64,000 nucleotides of DNA from positions 1,550,001-1,614,000 of the forward strand of contig BPGE01000001.1 of NCBI GenBank assembly GCA_026002875.1, read 5' to 3'. The position numbers and the translations under genes were made by a program. The notes below the pieces were generated by a model. The model had not been told where the DNA came from. It made no database searches and saw only the letters and a list, made by a program, of their open reading frames with translations. Source of the stretch: Bryobacteraceae bacterium (GTDB taxonomy: Bacteria; Acidobacteriota; Terriglobia; Bryobacterales; Bryobacteraceae). Shown here in pieces: positions 44,201 through 52,706 of the stretch; within the stretch, counting starts at the first letter, position 1; every line of letters begins with the position of its first letter.

Positions 44201-44836
44201 GTTCATGCGGATCGGCGCGAAGTTCGACCCGCCGGCGCTGGTCTCGTTGGCGTCGATGCCGTCGATGGTGAAGTTCCAGGCGCGGTCGCGCGCGCCGTTG
44301 ACGTGAACGCCGCCGCCGGTGTTGGCGCCGCTGACGACGCCGGGCTGGCGGGTGACCAGATCCAGCGGGTTGCGCCCGCGCACGCCGACGATGGGCAGGT
44401 CCCGGATGGCCGTTTCCGTGAACAGGTTGCCGAAATTGCCCGAGGTCGACGTCTGGACCATTTCAGCCGAGCCGGACACCTCGACCACTTCCGTCACCGT
44501 GCCGACTTCCATGGTGACGTTGACCGTCGTCGGTTGGCCGATGGTAACGGGGTTGCGGCGGGACGTGAAGCGCCGGAAGCCTGGAGCTTCGACGGTGATG
44601 GTGTAGGTTCCACTGACAACAGCATCGAAGAAGTAGGCGCCGTTGTCGGCGGTCTTTGTTTCGAAGGTGGCGTTGGTGCCTTCGTTGATCAGCTTGACGG
44701 TAGCGCCGGGGATGCTGGCTCCGCTGGGGTCCGACACGACGCCGACGACGCGGGACGTAGTGCCCTGGCCCAAAGCGAGAGCAGCGGCCACGACTGCAAG
44801 CAAACCGAGATGGAGAACCCTCTGTGGCATCCGCAT
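41234..44836 (-). CDS. TonB-dependent receptor with carboxypeptidase-regulatory domain (Oar-like)
   Basis: 1200-residue outer-membrane receptor. A signal peptide (residues 1-23, ending ALALGQ) precedes a carboxypeptidase-regulatory domain (VVGVVSDPSGASIPGATVKL, about 29-110), a plug with TAIRDLPIVGVRGRNPLDLV (about 140-160) and HVNGARDRAWNFTIDGID, and a long barrel ending LGLKYNF. The start at 44836 (MRMPQRVLHL) fits the signal peptide; an upstream ATG at 44917 would overlap gpsA. It may take up large or siderophore-like nutrients; the ligand is unknown. It is terminated by a hairpin at 41154-41210 and is convergent with thuA. Confidence 0.9.
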   Translation of the reverse strand: MRMPQRVLHLGLLAVVAAALALGQGTTSRVVGVVSDPSGASIPGATVKLINEGTNATFETKTADNGAYFFDAVVSGTYTITVEAPGFRRFTSRRNPVTIGQPTTVNVTMEVGTVTEVVEVSGSAEMVQTSTSGNFGNLFTETAIRDLPIVGVRGRNPLDLVTRQPGVVSGANTGGGVHVNGARDRAWNFTIDGIDANETSAGGSNFAPIRMNPDTLSEFRVLTGNTTAEYGRNSGGQVAMVTKSGTNEIHGTAWWFYRTPRLNANEWENNINNVGKRQYVQNMPGVGIGGPVIKNKLFYYGNLQILRTRESAVVNSTVYTKEAREGIWRYNRAGRNLPAGVAGAVVDERGNVLPGVNIGTYNVISLDPQRLGWDPQTKAIAQAAPLPNNFTLGDGLNTAAYTFTALQFEKQHDVTLRGDYIINSRNTFFARVSFGRQDTNCDRVNGGAPVWPGAPCIVNTKRDPKNYAFNWRTTPTPTTTNELVVGLNQFAFDFNIPTADLNKVSLVAPVANPFVYTFGNARRLKTWQIVDNFSWLRGPHNIKFGINFRLGSHRDVRGSIGGYNATQQADFSRVVNVVNAAAFGLPADINQAFDRVNLERDINFFLGRVGNTNRGFPSTADSYVAGLYDFLARFNEYDFYIQDTWKLSRNFTVDLGLRLEVKPAPTNPDGRIRRPDQYVAAGGAPTNTLKWVPGSLYRNAVNNWGPSVGFAWDPFGTGKTSIRSNYRVAFDRINTFVLSSQVFQNLPGIVLGLNDATYGQGGGRLAGLPELKPPAVSPESFAQPAAFSNRAITVVDPDFQIPTTHQWSFAIQREVFRNAVVEVNYIGRRAYNLFGAYNANQVEWVRNGMLNALNVVNAGGESQLINQLMSVDSRRTATETGSQALRRIYSVDLRNNNFAFIAQDLSRRVVGGRGQAEAAGLGPYFFLSYPQFANGMNVIDSNDFSTYHAGQVQFLKRMSGGLEFQMSYTLAKSLDTRSYDPAFTVVATANAQSAGGTPFDIYNRKLNYAPSDFDRKHVVQNYFIWELPFGRGRRFGSSASGFTQRLIGGWQVAGMGTFQSGRPMSVYSGFYTFNNMVHSFGECSGCSSTMGKVQDIDGIKWFFTAEQRARFTNPAPGWIGNTGRNFFRGPGGWGVDMTVMKRTMVTEGTNLELRADMTNVFNHPIFGFPTATASSTVFGRIRDGVISGSRKIQLGLKYNF

Positions 44837-44913
44837 ATTTGTAAAGAATAACAGAGGAAGCGCAGATGGGGAAGCATTTTCGCGGCCCGGAAGCGCCTCC
44901 TGCGGCCCGGCTG

Positions 44914-45912
44914 TCACTCCTCTTTGAGCGACCGTTCCATCAGTTCGCGGAGACTTTCACGGGGGCTCCTGGCCCCGCGCAGCACGGCGTGCATCTGGGC
45001 CGTGATGGGCATGTCGACGCCGAGGCGTGCGGCCAGCTCCACCGCAGCGTAGGTTGTATGGACGCCTTCGGCCACCATGCGCATGCCGGCAAGGATCTCG
45101 TCGAGCTTCCTTCCGCGGCCCAGCTCGAGGCCCACCGTGCGGTTGCGGCTGAGCTCGCCGTGGCAGGTGAGCACAAGGTCGCCGAGCCCGGCCAGGCCGG
45201 CCAGCGTGCGGGCCTGTCCGCCCGCGGCGACAGCCAGGCGCGTGATCTCTGCCAGGCCGCGGGTGACGAGCGCGGCCAGAGTGTTGGCGCCGAGTCCGAG
45301 TCCGGCGCAGACGCCCGCGGCGATGGCGATGACGTTTTTCAAGGCCGCGCCGAGTTCGACCCCCACGGGATCAGAGTTCGTGTACAGCCGCAAGGAGGGG
45401 CCGGAGAACGCGCGCTGAACGGTCCGCGCCAGATCCGCGTCCTGAGACGAGATGACCACGGCCGCGGGCTCGCCCCGCGCCACTTCGCGCGCGAACGTGG
45501 GGCCGCTGAGCACGCCGATGCGGGGGGTGAACTTTTGCCCGACCACCTCCGATATCACTTCCGACATCCGTTTGAGCGAGCCCTGTTCGATGCCTTTTGT
45601 GGCGCTGACGAACAGCATCTCCGGCGCGAGCCAGGGCAGCATCTCGCCGTAAAGCCGCCGCACATGATCCGACGGCATGACGCTGAGCACGATGCCGGCG
45701 CCTTCGACGCAGGCCTGCAGGACGGACGATGGGGCGATGTTGGGCGGCAGCGTGAAGCCCGGCAGGAAGACGTCGTTGACGCGGGTGCGCCTCATGCGTT
45801 CCGCCAGGTCTGCTTCGTAGACCCACAGGCGGACCTCCTCGAACCGGGGTGCAAGGACGATGGCGAGGGCCGTGCCCCAGCTCCCGCCGCCGATCACCGC
45901 AAGCCGCTTCAC
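44914..45912 (-). CDS. gpsA: NAD(P)+-dependent glycerol-3-phosphate dehydrogenase
   Basis: 332-residue cytosolic enzyme reducing dihydroxyacetone phosphate to sn-glycerol 3-phosphate for phospholipid synthesis. The Rossmann motif is VIGGGSWGTALA (residues about 6-17); the catalytic lysine lies in ELGAALKNVIAIAAG and a LAGLGDLVLTC motif follows; all are typical of GpsA. It is the last gene of thpR-plsY-gpsA on the minus strand and overlaps plsY by 4 bp. The product is the direct substrate of PlsY, so the pairing is functional. Confidence 0.96.
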   Translation of the reverse strand: MKRLAVIGGGSWGTALAIVLAPRFEEVRLWVYEADLAERMRRTRVNDVFLPGFTLPPNIAPSSVLQACVEGAGIVLSVMPSDHVRRLYGEMLPWLAPEMLFVSATKGIEQGSLKRMSEVISEVVGQKFTPRIGVLSGPTFAREVARGEPAAVVISSQDADLARTVQRAFSGPSLRLYTNSDPVGVELGAALKNVIAIAAGVCAGLGLGANTLAALVTRGLAEITRLAVAAGGQARTLAGLAGLGDLVLTCHGELSRNRTVGLELGRGRKLDEILAGMRMVAEGVHTTYAAVELAARLGVDMPITAQMHAVLRGARSPRESLRELMERSLKEE

Positions 45913-46514
45913 TTTTTACCCCCGAAACGGAAGACGTTCTCCGTGCCCGCGCGGAGCCGCTGGATGTTGGAGCGGTGGCGCCAGATGATGAATGCGCCGC
46001 AGAAGCCGACGGCGCTCATGACGGCGGGGCCGGGATGATAGAGGATCCAGACGGCGAACGGGAACAGCCCGGCGCCGAGAATGGAGCCGAGCGAGATGTA
46101 GCGCGTGGCGGCCACGGTGATGACAAAGACGGCGGCCACGGCCGCGAGGGCCCACGGGGCGAGATGCAGCGCCACGCCGACAAAGCTGGCGACGGCCTTG
46201 CCGCCCTGGAATTTGAGGAACACGGGGTAGGCGTGGCCGAGGACGACGGCCACGCCCGCGGCGGCGGTCCACTCCGGCGAGCCGCCGGCGGCCCTCTGCA
46301 TCAGCGCGCAGGCGAGCCAGCCCTTGCCGATATCGAGCAGCAGCGTGAGCACGCCCCATGCGCGGCCCGTGGTGCGGAGCACATTGGTGGCGCCGATGTT
46401 GCCGCTGCCCATCTGGCGCACGTCGCGGCCCGTGCGCAGCTTGACGATCAGATAGCCGAAGGGAATGCCGCCGATCAGATAGGCGGCCAGCAAGGCGAGG
46501 ATGATGCCGGTCAT
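45909..46514 (-). CDS. plsY: acyl-phosphate:glycerol-3-phosphate acyltransferase
   Basis: 201-residue integral membrane acyltransferase that makes lysophosphatidic acid from acyl-phosphate and glycerol 3-phosphate. About five membrane segments are visible. Conserved motifs are GSGNIGATNVLRTTGR (motif 1, about residues 37-52), KFQGGKAVASFVGV (motif 2, around 103) and the third cytoplasmic loop near ISLGSILGAGLFP. Overlaps gpsA (downstream) and thpR (upstream) by 4 bp each. Confidence 0.95.
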   Translation of the reverse strand: MTGIILALLAAYLIGGIPFGYLIVKLRTGRDVRQMGSGNIGATNVLRTTGRAWGVLTLLLDIGKGWLACALMQRAAGGSPEWTAAAGVAVVLGHAYPVFLKFQGGKAVASFVGVALHLAPWALAAVAAVFVITVAATRYISLGSILGAGLFPFAVWILYHPGPAVMSAVGFCGAFIIWRHRSNIQRLRAGTENVFRFGGKK

Positions 46515-47065
46515 TTTGCTGCTAGTGGGAAGCTGGCGATTTTCGTGTAAATGCTGCCGCCCGGGCGCAATTTGCTCTCATACAAATGAAACTGCGTGGC
46601 GGTGAAACGGCCGAAGTGGTCCGAGGGCAGGGTCTCGACCGCCTTCCGCAGCGGAGAGAGATCCACCGGGCGGCGGATGCGGGCCAGGGTGAGATGGGGG
46701 CTGTAGGGCCGGTCCTCGCGCGCGATGCCGAGGGCTTCGCAGGCGTCTTCGGTCATCGCGGCCAGCCGCGGGAGGCTCTCATCCGCGCGGATGCCAGCCC
46801 AGAACACGCGCGGATTTTTCTCGTTCGGGAACCATCCGAGGCCCTGAATGTCGACACGGAATTCGCCCGGCGGAGGGATTTCCGCCAGAGCCTGTTTCAG
46901 GATGTCGAGATCCTCTTCCGGCCATTCGCCGATGAATTTCGTCGTGACGTGAAGATTCGACGGCGGACTCCACTGGATGTCGGCCTTCGGCCGCAGCATC
47001 TGCAGGAGCAGCTCGAGGTTGCGGCGCACTTCGTAGGGCAGGTCGATGGCCACAAAGAGGCGCAT
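46511..47065 (-). CDS. thpR: RNA 2',3'-cyclic phosphodiesterase (2H family)
   Basis: 184-residue member of the 2H phosphoesterase superfamily, opening 2',3'-cyclic phosphates of RNA. Two HxTx motifs are visible, HVTTKFIG around residue 42 and HLTLARIR around residue 125, as required for catalysis. The ATG at 47065 (MRLFVAIDLP) is the canonical start; an ATG 18 bp upstream adds non-conserved residues. First gene of the operon with plsY and gpsA; divergent from mpg with 33 bp between the starts. Confidence 0.93.
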   Translation of the reverse strand: MRLFVAIDLPYEVRRNLELLLQMLRPKADIQWSPPSNLHVTTKFIGEWPEEDLDILKQALAEIPPPGEFRVDIQGLGWFPNEKNPRVFWAGIRADESLPRLAAMTEDACEALGIAREDRPYSPHLTLARIRRPVDLSPLRKAVETLPSDHFGRFTATQFHLYESKLRPGGSIYTKIASFPLAAK

Positions 47066-47098
47066 GGGGCGTGATACTCTCACCTAGCGTAGCGCGAG

Positions 47099-47596
47099 AT
47101 GGCCGCCCGAGTCCTGCCCCGCAGTTTTTACGCCCGGCCCACGATCGAAGTGGCCCGCGGCCTTCTGGGACAAAGGCTGGAATTTCATGGCCGGGGCGGG
47201 CGGATTCTGGAGGTGGAGGCGTACCTGCCGGAAGGCGACGAGGCTGCGCATGCATGGCGGGGGCGCACGGCGCGCACGGAAGTTCTGTTCGGACCGCCTG
47301 GTCACGCGTACGTGTTTCTCGCCTATGGAATGCACCATTGCCTGAACGTGGTGGCAGAGCCCGAGGGCATTCCGGGCTGCGTGCTGATCCGCAGCGTTGA
47401 GGGCTGCGGCGACGGACCGGGCAAGCTGACCCGGGCGCTGGGGATCACGCTGGAACAGAACGGCTGGGATCTGTTGCACAGCCCGCTGCGCATCCTTGCC
47501 GCGGACGAGCCGGGGCGCGAGTCGATCACGGTGACGCCGCGGATCGGCATCCGGCGCTCGGCGCATCTGCCGCTGCGGTTCGTGCTGGAAAGTTGA
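47099..47596 (+). CDS. mpg: 3-methyladenine DNA glycosylase (AAG/MPG family)
   Basis: 165-residue base-excision repair enzyme removing alkylated purines. Motifs are RSFYARPTIEVARGLLGQRL at the N-terminus, ILEVEAYLPEGDEAAHAWRG with the catalytic glutamate, YVFLAYGMHHCLNVV and GPGKLTRALGI. It is shorter than the 190-205 residues usual: the segment between CVLIRSVE and GPGKL, which in other members holds about 20-25 further residues, is nearly absent. The active-site motifs are kept, so it is probably functional. Confidence 0.92.
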   Translation: MAARVLPRSFYARPTIEVARGLLGQRLEFHGRGGRILEVEAYLPEGDEAAHAWRGRTARTEVLFGPPGHAYVFLAYGMHHCLNVVAEPEGIPGCVLIRSVEGCGDGPGKLTRALGITLEQNGWDLLHSPLRILAADEPGRESITVTPRIGIRRSAHLPLRFVLES

Positions 47597-47636
47597 TGGT
47601 TTCGGCGCGATTCCAGTACGCTGGAATTTCAGCCTT

Positions 47637-48809
47637 ATGTTCCGATTCGAAACCGCCGGCGAGAGCCACGGCGAGTGTCTCGTCGCCACGCTCACCGGCC
47701 TGCCCGCGGGCGTGCCTGTTTCCGTAGACGCCGTCAACCGCGAACTGTGGCGCCGCCAGCAGGGCTATGGCCGCGGGGGGCGGATGAAGATCGAGACCGA
47801 CACGGCGGAGATCGTCAGCGGAGTGCGCCACTCGCAGACCACGGGCGCGCCGGTGGCGGTGATCGTGCGCAACCGCGACTGGAAGAACTGGACGGAGGCG
47901 CTGCCGGTCGAAGCCGCTCCGGACAGCGCGGAGAAGCAGAAGCCGCTGAAGCGTCCGCGTCCGGGCCATGCGGACCTGGCCGGGGCGATCAAGTACAACT
48001 ACCACGACGCCCGCTACATTCTGGAACGGGCATCGGCGCGCGAGACCACGGCGCGGGTGGCGCTCGGGGCGCTGGCGAAGCAGTACCTGAAGCAGTTCGG
48101 CATCGAGGTGCTGAGCCATGTGATCCAGGTGGGCCCGGCGCGGCTGGAGCGCCGCGCGGAATGGGAGGAGCTGGCGGCGCTGGCGCAGAAGGACGAAGTG
48201 CTGCTGGGGTGCGTGGATCCGGAAGCCGAGGCGCGGATGAAGGCCGTGGTCGATGAAGCCTACCGCACCGGCGACACCGTGGGGGGCGTGTTCGAGGTGC
48301 GCGCGCACGGGGTGCCGGTAGGGCTGGGCTCGCACATCACGTGGGACTCGCGGCTGGACGGGAAGCTGGCGCAGGCGATCCTGTCGATCCAGGCGGTGAA
48401 GGGCGTCATGATCGGGGAAGCCGAGCTGGCGGCGGAGGAGTTCGGCTCGAAGGTGCAGGACACGATCCACTACGACCGCGAGGGGCGGCGGTTCACGCGG
48501 GGGGCGAACCAGGCGGGCGGGCTCGAAGGGGGCATCACGAACGGGCAGGACATCGTGGTGCGCGGGTACCTGAAGCCGATTTCGACGCTGCGGCGGCCGC
48601 TGGAGAGCGTCGATCTGGACACGCGCGAGCCGGCGCTGGCGGCTTACGAGCGCAGCGACGTCTGCGTCGTGCCGGCCGCCGGCGTGATCGGCGAGGCCAT
48701 GGTAGCCCTGGTGCTGGCCGGCGCGATGGTGGAGAAATTCGGGGGCGATTCGCTCACCGAGGCGCGTCGAAATTTCGACGGCTACATCCAACAGGTGAGG
48801 GAGTTCTAG
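47637..48809 (+). CDS. aroC: chorismate synthase
   Basis: 390-residue FMN-dependent lyase that makes chorismate from 5-enolpyruvylshikimate 3-phosphate, the last common step of aromatic biosynthesis. It opens MFRFETAGESHGECL; signature segments are RPGHADLAGAIKYNYHDAR, ARETTARVALGALAKQYL, and GGLEGGITNGQDIVVRGYLK. Full length for the family. It follows mpg by 40 bp and precedes def by 9 bp, with a GGAAGG ribosome site for def. Confidence 0.97.
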   Translation: MFRFETAGESHGECLVATLTGLPAGVPVSVDAVNRELWRRQQGYGRGGRMKIETDTAEIVSGVRHSQTTGAPVAVIVRNRDWKNWTEALPVEAAPDSAEKQKPLKRPRPGHADLAGAIKYNYHDARYILERASARETTARVALGALAKQYLKQFGIEVLSHVIQVGPARLERRAEWEELAALAQKDEVLLGCVDPEAEARMKAVVDEAYRTGDTVGGVFEVRAHGVPVGLGSHITWDSRLDGKLAQAILSIQAVKGVMIGEAELAAEEFGSKVQDTIHYDREGRRFTRGANQAGGLEGGITNGQDIVVRGYLKPISTLRRPLESVDLDTREPALAAYERSDVCVVPAAGVIGEAMVALVLAGAMVEKFGGDSLTEARRNFDGYIQQVREF

Positions 48810-48818
48810 GAAGGACCG

Positions 48819-49331
48819 ATGATTCTGCGCATCCGCAAATACGGCGACCCGGTGCTGGAGACGAAGGCGGAACCGGTGACGGAGTTCAACGGCGAACTGA
48901 AGCAGCTCGCCGCCGACATGTTCGAGACGATGTACGCCAACAAGGGCATCGGGCTGGCGGCGCCGCAGGTGGGAGTGTCGAAGCGGCTGGCGGTGCTCGA
49001 TCACAGCGCTGGCGAGGACGAGGCGGCGAAGCTCGTGCTGGTGAACCCCGAAATCCTGGTGAAAGAGGGCGTGCAGATCGGCGAAGAAGGCTGCCTGTCG
49101 ATCCCCGGTTTCCGCGAGGACGTGAAGCGCGCCTACCGGGTGCGGGTGCGGGCGCAGGACCTGGACGGGAACTTCTTCGAGACCGAGGGCGAAGAGCTGC
49201 TGGCGCGGGCCATCCAGCATGAGATCGACCATCTGGACGGGATTCTCTTCCTCCAGCACCTGAGCCTGCTGAAGCGGGACCTGATCAAGCGCAAGATCCG
49301 GAAGCTGGTGAAGGCGGGGGAGTGGGATTGA
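48819..49331 (+). CDS. def: peptide deformylase
   Basis: 170-residue metalloenzyme that removes the formyl group from nascent N-terminal methionine. The three family motifs are present: GIGLAAPQVGV (residues about 46-56), EEGCLSIPG with the metal cysteine (around residue 92), and QHEIDHLDG with two metal histidines (around 133). It starts with ATG at 48819 after AGGAAGG and ends 184 bp before a convergent M28 peptidase. Likely cotranscribed with aroC. Confidence 0.96.
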   Translation: MILRIRKYGDPVLETKAEPVTEFNGELKQLAADMFETMYANKGIGLAAPQVGVSKRLAVLDHSAGEDEAAKLVLVNPEILVKEGVQIGEEGCLSIPGFREDVKRAYRVRVRAQDLDGNFFETEGEELLARAIQHEIDHLDGILFLQHLSLLKRDLIKRKIRKLVKAGEWD

Positions 49332-49515
49332 GCGCCCCGGGGGGTGCGTGCTGACGGCCGCACGCGGGGCAGCAGCCGGTCATTCGAAGGGGCGGGGGGC
49401 TGAATCGCGGGCGGGGGATGCACCCGGCTGGTTTGCCGGGGACGGATCCGCGCGGAAACAGGGGCCGCAAGGACTGCCTCAACCGGCAGACCGTTCCACG
49501 GCGCCGCAGCTATCC

Positions 49516-50982
49516 TTATTGTCCGGCGTGCAGCCTGCCGTGCGCCTCGATGTACGGCTTTGTGCGCGGATTGTCGGGAAGCCATGCCGGCTGCTCCTCG
49601 CTGTTGGCAGCGCGCCACACGGCCACGGCGCACGTTCGCACCGCACGCTCCATGTTCGCGTAATCGAGCTTCTCCCACTCGTCTCCCGGGCGGTGGTAAT
49701 CGGGGAACGTCCATGCCACGGACACCGTGATGGCGGGAATTCCGAGATCAGCCAGGGCCTGGTTGTCGCTGCGCGAGAAAAACGAATCGCTGTTCGAGCC
49801 GTCCTTGAAAGCCTCCACGCCCGTATCCTGGCCGGCGAGCGTGAGAAGATCGCCCAGCGTGGTGTAATCGAAGCCGGACGCGGTGAGCTTGCCTGCGCGC
49901 GACCCCGAGTTATCATCCGTGCGGCCCATCTGTTCAAAGTTGAGGTTGGCCACCGTGCGGCGCAGCGGGAACAGCGGATTCCGCGCGTAATACCGCGAGC
50001 CGATCAGACCCTTTTCCTCGCCGAAATAGAGCAGGAACACGAGAGTCCGCCGCGGGCGGTCGGGGTGGCGCGCAAAGGCCTCGGCCAGCGCCAGAACCGT
50101 GGCCGTGCCGCTGGCGTTGTCGTTGGCGCCGTTCATGATGCGGTCGCCTTCGGCGCCCTCGCGCACGCCGACATGATCGTAGTGCGCGGTGAGCAGGATG
50201 AATTCTTCCTTCAGTTTTGGATCGCTTCCTTCCAGTAGCGCCACAACGTTCTTCAGCTCCGCCGGCTGCCGCTCCGGCGCCGGGATGCGCAGGCTGATGG
50301 AGGCGCTGTCTCCGAGAGATTCGAGCGCTTTCGGAAACTCGGTGTCAGAGATCAGCACCAACGGAACCCGGCGCTGGGCAGGGTCCCGCCGTTCCTCCAG
50401 CGTCGTCCTGGGGCGAAATGTGGGGCCAGGGGCAACGACCGCCAAAGGTTCCAACGCCAGAAGTTGCCTGCGCTTCTGGACAAAGGCCGCTCCGCGCGCC
50501 GGGGCGTCCAGCAGCACCACTTTTCCGGCGACGGTCTCGCGTGCGGGCAACGGATCGTCCGGGTTTTTCCACACGACGCGCACCGCGGGCGCGTCTTTCA
50601 GTTCCAGCGCGTCTCCGCCCGTGATGGCAGCGCGCGACGCCTCCGCCGTGTAGCTGCCGGCGTTCCAGCGGATCTCGAGTGCGAAGCCCTCCATGGGCTG
50701 CCGCACGGATTCCATCCGCGCCACCTGGAAGTAGCTGTCTCCGGCTCCCGGCTTCAGCCCCAGCCGCCGGAACTGGCTGGCCAGATATTCGGCCGCGGCA
50801 TCGAGGCCGCGCGAAGGCGTGTCCCGGCCTTCCAGCGCATCGGAGGCGAGGAAAGAGACATGGGCTTTGAGAAGATCCGCGCTGATGGCGGAGGCGAGGC
50901 GCGCCTCTTCCGGCGCAAGCGCAGCAGGAGCCGCGAGGGCCGCCAGGAGGGCGGGCAGGACAGGCAAAACAAATCGTTTCAT
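49516..50982 (-). CDS. secreted M28-family zinc aminopeptidase
   Basis: 488-residue exported metallopeptidase. A signal peptide (residues 1-23) is followed by a PA-type insertion and the M28 core with the zinc ligands in LLTAHYDHVG (His), NGANDNASGTA (Asp), LYFGEEKGLIGSRYY (Glu-Glu), GSNSDSFFSRSDNQAL (Asp) and DYHRPGDEWEK (His). It should cleave N-terminal residues from peptides outside the cytoplasm. The ATG at 50982 overlaps the end of the upstream flavin-binding-like gene by 4 bp; the longer open frame upstream belongs to other genes. Confidence 0.92.
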   Translation of the reverse strand: MKRFVLPVLPALLAALAAPAALAPEEARLASAISADLLKAHVSFLASDALEGRDTPSRGLDAAAEYLASQFRRLGLKPGAGDSYFQVARMESVRQPMEGFALEIRWNAGSYTAEASRAAITGGDALELKDAPAVRVVWKNPDDPLPARETVAGKVVLLDAPARGAAFVQKRRQLLALEPLAVVAPGPTFRPRTTLEERRDPAQRRVPLVLISDTEFPKALESLGDSASISLRIPAPERQPAELKNVVALLEGSDPKLKEEFILLTAHYDHVGVREGAEGDRIMNGANDNASGTATVLALAEAFARHPDRPRRTLVFLLYFGEEKGLIGSRYYARNPLFPLRRTVANLNFEQMGRTDDNSGSRAGKLTASGFDYTTLGDLLTLAGQDTGVEAFKDGSNSDSFFSRSDNQALADLGIPAITVSVAWTFPDYHRPGDEWEKLDYANMERAVRTCAVAVWRAANSEEQPAWLPDNPRTKPYIEAHGRLHAGQ

Positions 50983-51431
50983 TTCTGTTCGGAGGCCGGA
51001 AACTCCCACTCCATGTTCCAGCCGAAGCCCCTTCTGTTGTCGATCAGGCGCATCCAGCGCGGCTCGAGCCGGTACAGACGGCTGCGTCTGATCACCGCGT
51101 CGAGCTCGCCGCCCAGCCGGAATTTCGCCTTGTATTTTTCGATGACCGCCCGGCTTTTGCGCGCCTCGGAAGCCGCGCCGCGGATCTGCACGCCGCGCAG
51201 CTCGTTCCAGTTTTTCGAGGGACGGAACACCGCCGCCGCCGCCATGCCCGTGCGCGCGATTTCGCGGCTGTGCAGGCTGCCCGGAGAGGAGAGCCAGTAG
51301 AGAGAGAACCCCTCGCCGCGCACGAAATACAGGGGCGCAGCGTGAGCGCCGCCGCCTTCCGTGCCGGCGGCCAGAACCATGGTCCACTGCGCGTCCAGCA
51401 GGCGCGCGGCTTCCTCGAGCGGTTGTTTCAT
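50979..51431 (-). CDS. pyridoxamine 5'-phosphate oxidase-like (flavin-binding split-barrel) protein
   Basis: 150-residue protein with the pattern of small PNPOx-like proteins: LDAQWTMVLAAGTEGGGAHAAPLYFV near the N-terminus, LYWLSSPGSLHSREIARTG, and LRGVQIRGAASEARK, which resemble the flavin- or F420-binding half-barrel. The enzymatic activity is unknown; it could be an FMN-dependent oxidoreductase. It overlaps the aminotransferase gene upstream and the M28 peptidase gene downstream by 4 bp each, so all three are one operon on the minus strand. Confidence 0.8.
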   Translation of the reverse strand: MKQPLEEAARLLDAQWTMVLAAGTEGGGAHAAPLYFVRGEGFSLYWLSSPGSLHSREIARTGMAAAAVFRPSKNWNELRGVQIRGAASEARKSRAVIEKYKAKFRLGGELDAVIRRSRLYRLEPRWMRLIDNRRGFGWNMEWEFPASEQK

Positions 51432-52678
51432 GCCGCCTTGTACCCCGCCACTTCGTCGAACAGCGCGAATGCCGCGTCGATGTCGGACGCGCGCAGATGG
51501 ATCGGCGTCGAAATCCGCAGCCGCTGGCTGCCGTACAGCCAGATCCGCCGCTCCTTCGCCTTGCGCCAGAGCTGGGCGAAATCAAAATTCTCGGGAAATG
51601 TCACGGTGACCAGCGCGCCGTAGAGGCTGTCATCGGCGGAGCTGAGCAGCTTCAGATACGGCCGCTGCGCGGCTTGCTGATAGACCCGTTTGGCCAGCTC
51701 GTGGATGCGGGCGTAGACGTGCTCCGGCCCCAGGGATTCGATGAACCGTTTGCCCGCCAACATGCCCGCGATCGTGGCGCGGTTGTTCGTGCCGATTTTC
51801 ATGAAGCGCGCGGCTTTCAGCTCCATCCTGTCCCAATCGCCGGTGACGATGACGGGCCAGTGCCTGTCCAGATGCTCCTCGCGGATGTACATCAGCCCGC
51901 AGCCTGCAGGCGCAAAGAGCCACTTGTGCGGACTGCCGGCGAAGTAGTCGCATTCGAGGTCCTGGAGCCGCAGCGGGACCTGCCCGTTCATGTGGGCTCC
52001 GTCGACCACCGTAAGAACGCCTTTGGCGCGGGCGGCGCGGCAGATCTCGCGCACGGGCATCAGCACGCCGGTCGGGCTGAGGATGCCGCTGAAACTCAGC
52101 ACTCGCGTGCGCGGACGGATCGCGGAAACCACGACGTCGGCGAGCTGTCCGGCGCTCTGCGGCGGATGCGGCAGCTTCACCTCGCGCACGGTAATGCCAT
52201 GCCGCTTCGCCCGCAGCGCCCAGGGCGCGATGCCGCTGGGGTGCTCGTGATCCGTGATCAGGACCTCGTCGCCCGCCTTCAGTTCGATGCCGTTGGCGAT
52301 GACGCTCATCGCTTCCGTCGCGCAGTGCGTGAACGCGAGCTCTTCCTTCTTGCAGCCCACGAACGCCGCCATTTCAGCCCGTTCGGCGTCAAGATCCTCG
52401 TAACCCCAGCGCGGATACTCGTCGTGCACGAGCGCCGCCGCCGTTTCGATGAAGTCCGTCACGGCGCGCACGACAGGGCGCGGCGCGACGCCCAGGCTCC
52501 CGTTGTTCAGAAAGGCGCGCCAGCCGGGCAGGAGGAACTGCTCGCGGCGCACCTGCAGCCAGTATTTTTCCGCGTCCTTTTCGCGCAGCGCAGGATCGGG
52601 CAGCGGCCGGACGTCTCCGGCGGCGCCGCGGGCTGTGATGCCGAACAGAGAGAGCGCGACAGCGTCCCGGCGGTTCAT
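51428..52678 (-). CDS. class V aminotransferase (isopenicillin-N-epimerase/cysteine-desulfurase-like)
   Basis: 416-residue PLP enzyme. The PLP lysine lies in FAGSPHKWLFAPAGCG (about residue 235) and the PLP-aspartate in LTVVDGAHMNGQVPL. Other family features are FLNNGSLGVAPRPVV near residue 55, THCATEAMSVIANG and ITDHEHPSGIAPW. An Arg-Arg leader (MNRRDAVALSLFG) suggests export by Tat, which is common for such proteins in this phylum. The ATG at 52678 is preferred to a longer Arg/Ser-rich alternative from 52753. The substrate is unknown. First gene of the operon with the PNPOx-like protein and M28 peptidase. Confidence 0.9.
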   Translation of the reverse strand: MNRRDAVALSLFGITARGAAGDVRPLPDPALREKDAEKYWLQVRREQFLLPGWRAFLNNGSLGVAPRPVVRAVTDFIETAAALVHDEYPRWGYEDLDAERAEMAAFVGCKKEELAFTHCATEAMSVIANGIELKAGDEVLITDHEHPSGIAPWALRAKRHGITVREVKLPHPPQSAGQLADVVVSAIRPRTRVLSFSGILSPTGVLMPVREICRAARAKGVLTVVDGAHMNGQVPLRLQDLECDYFAGSPHKWLFAPAGCGLMYIREEHLDRHWPVIVTGDWDRMELKAARFMKIGTNNRATIAGMLAGKRFIESLGPEHVYARIHELAKRVYQQAAQRPYLKLLSSADDSLYGALVTVTFPENFDFAQLWRKAKERRIWLYGSQRLRISTPIHLRASDIDAAFALFDEVAGYKAA

Positions 52679-52706
52679 GCCCTCAGCATAGCGCACGCTC
52701 CGCGGT

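Noticed and set aside
47526-49259. Minus-strand open frame opposite aroC and def
   Set aside because: Antisense shadow; both plus-strand genes are unmistakable.
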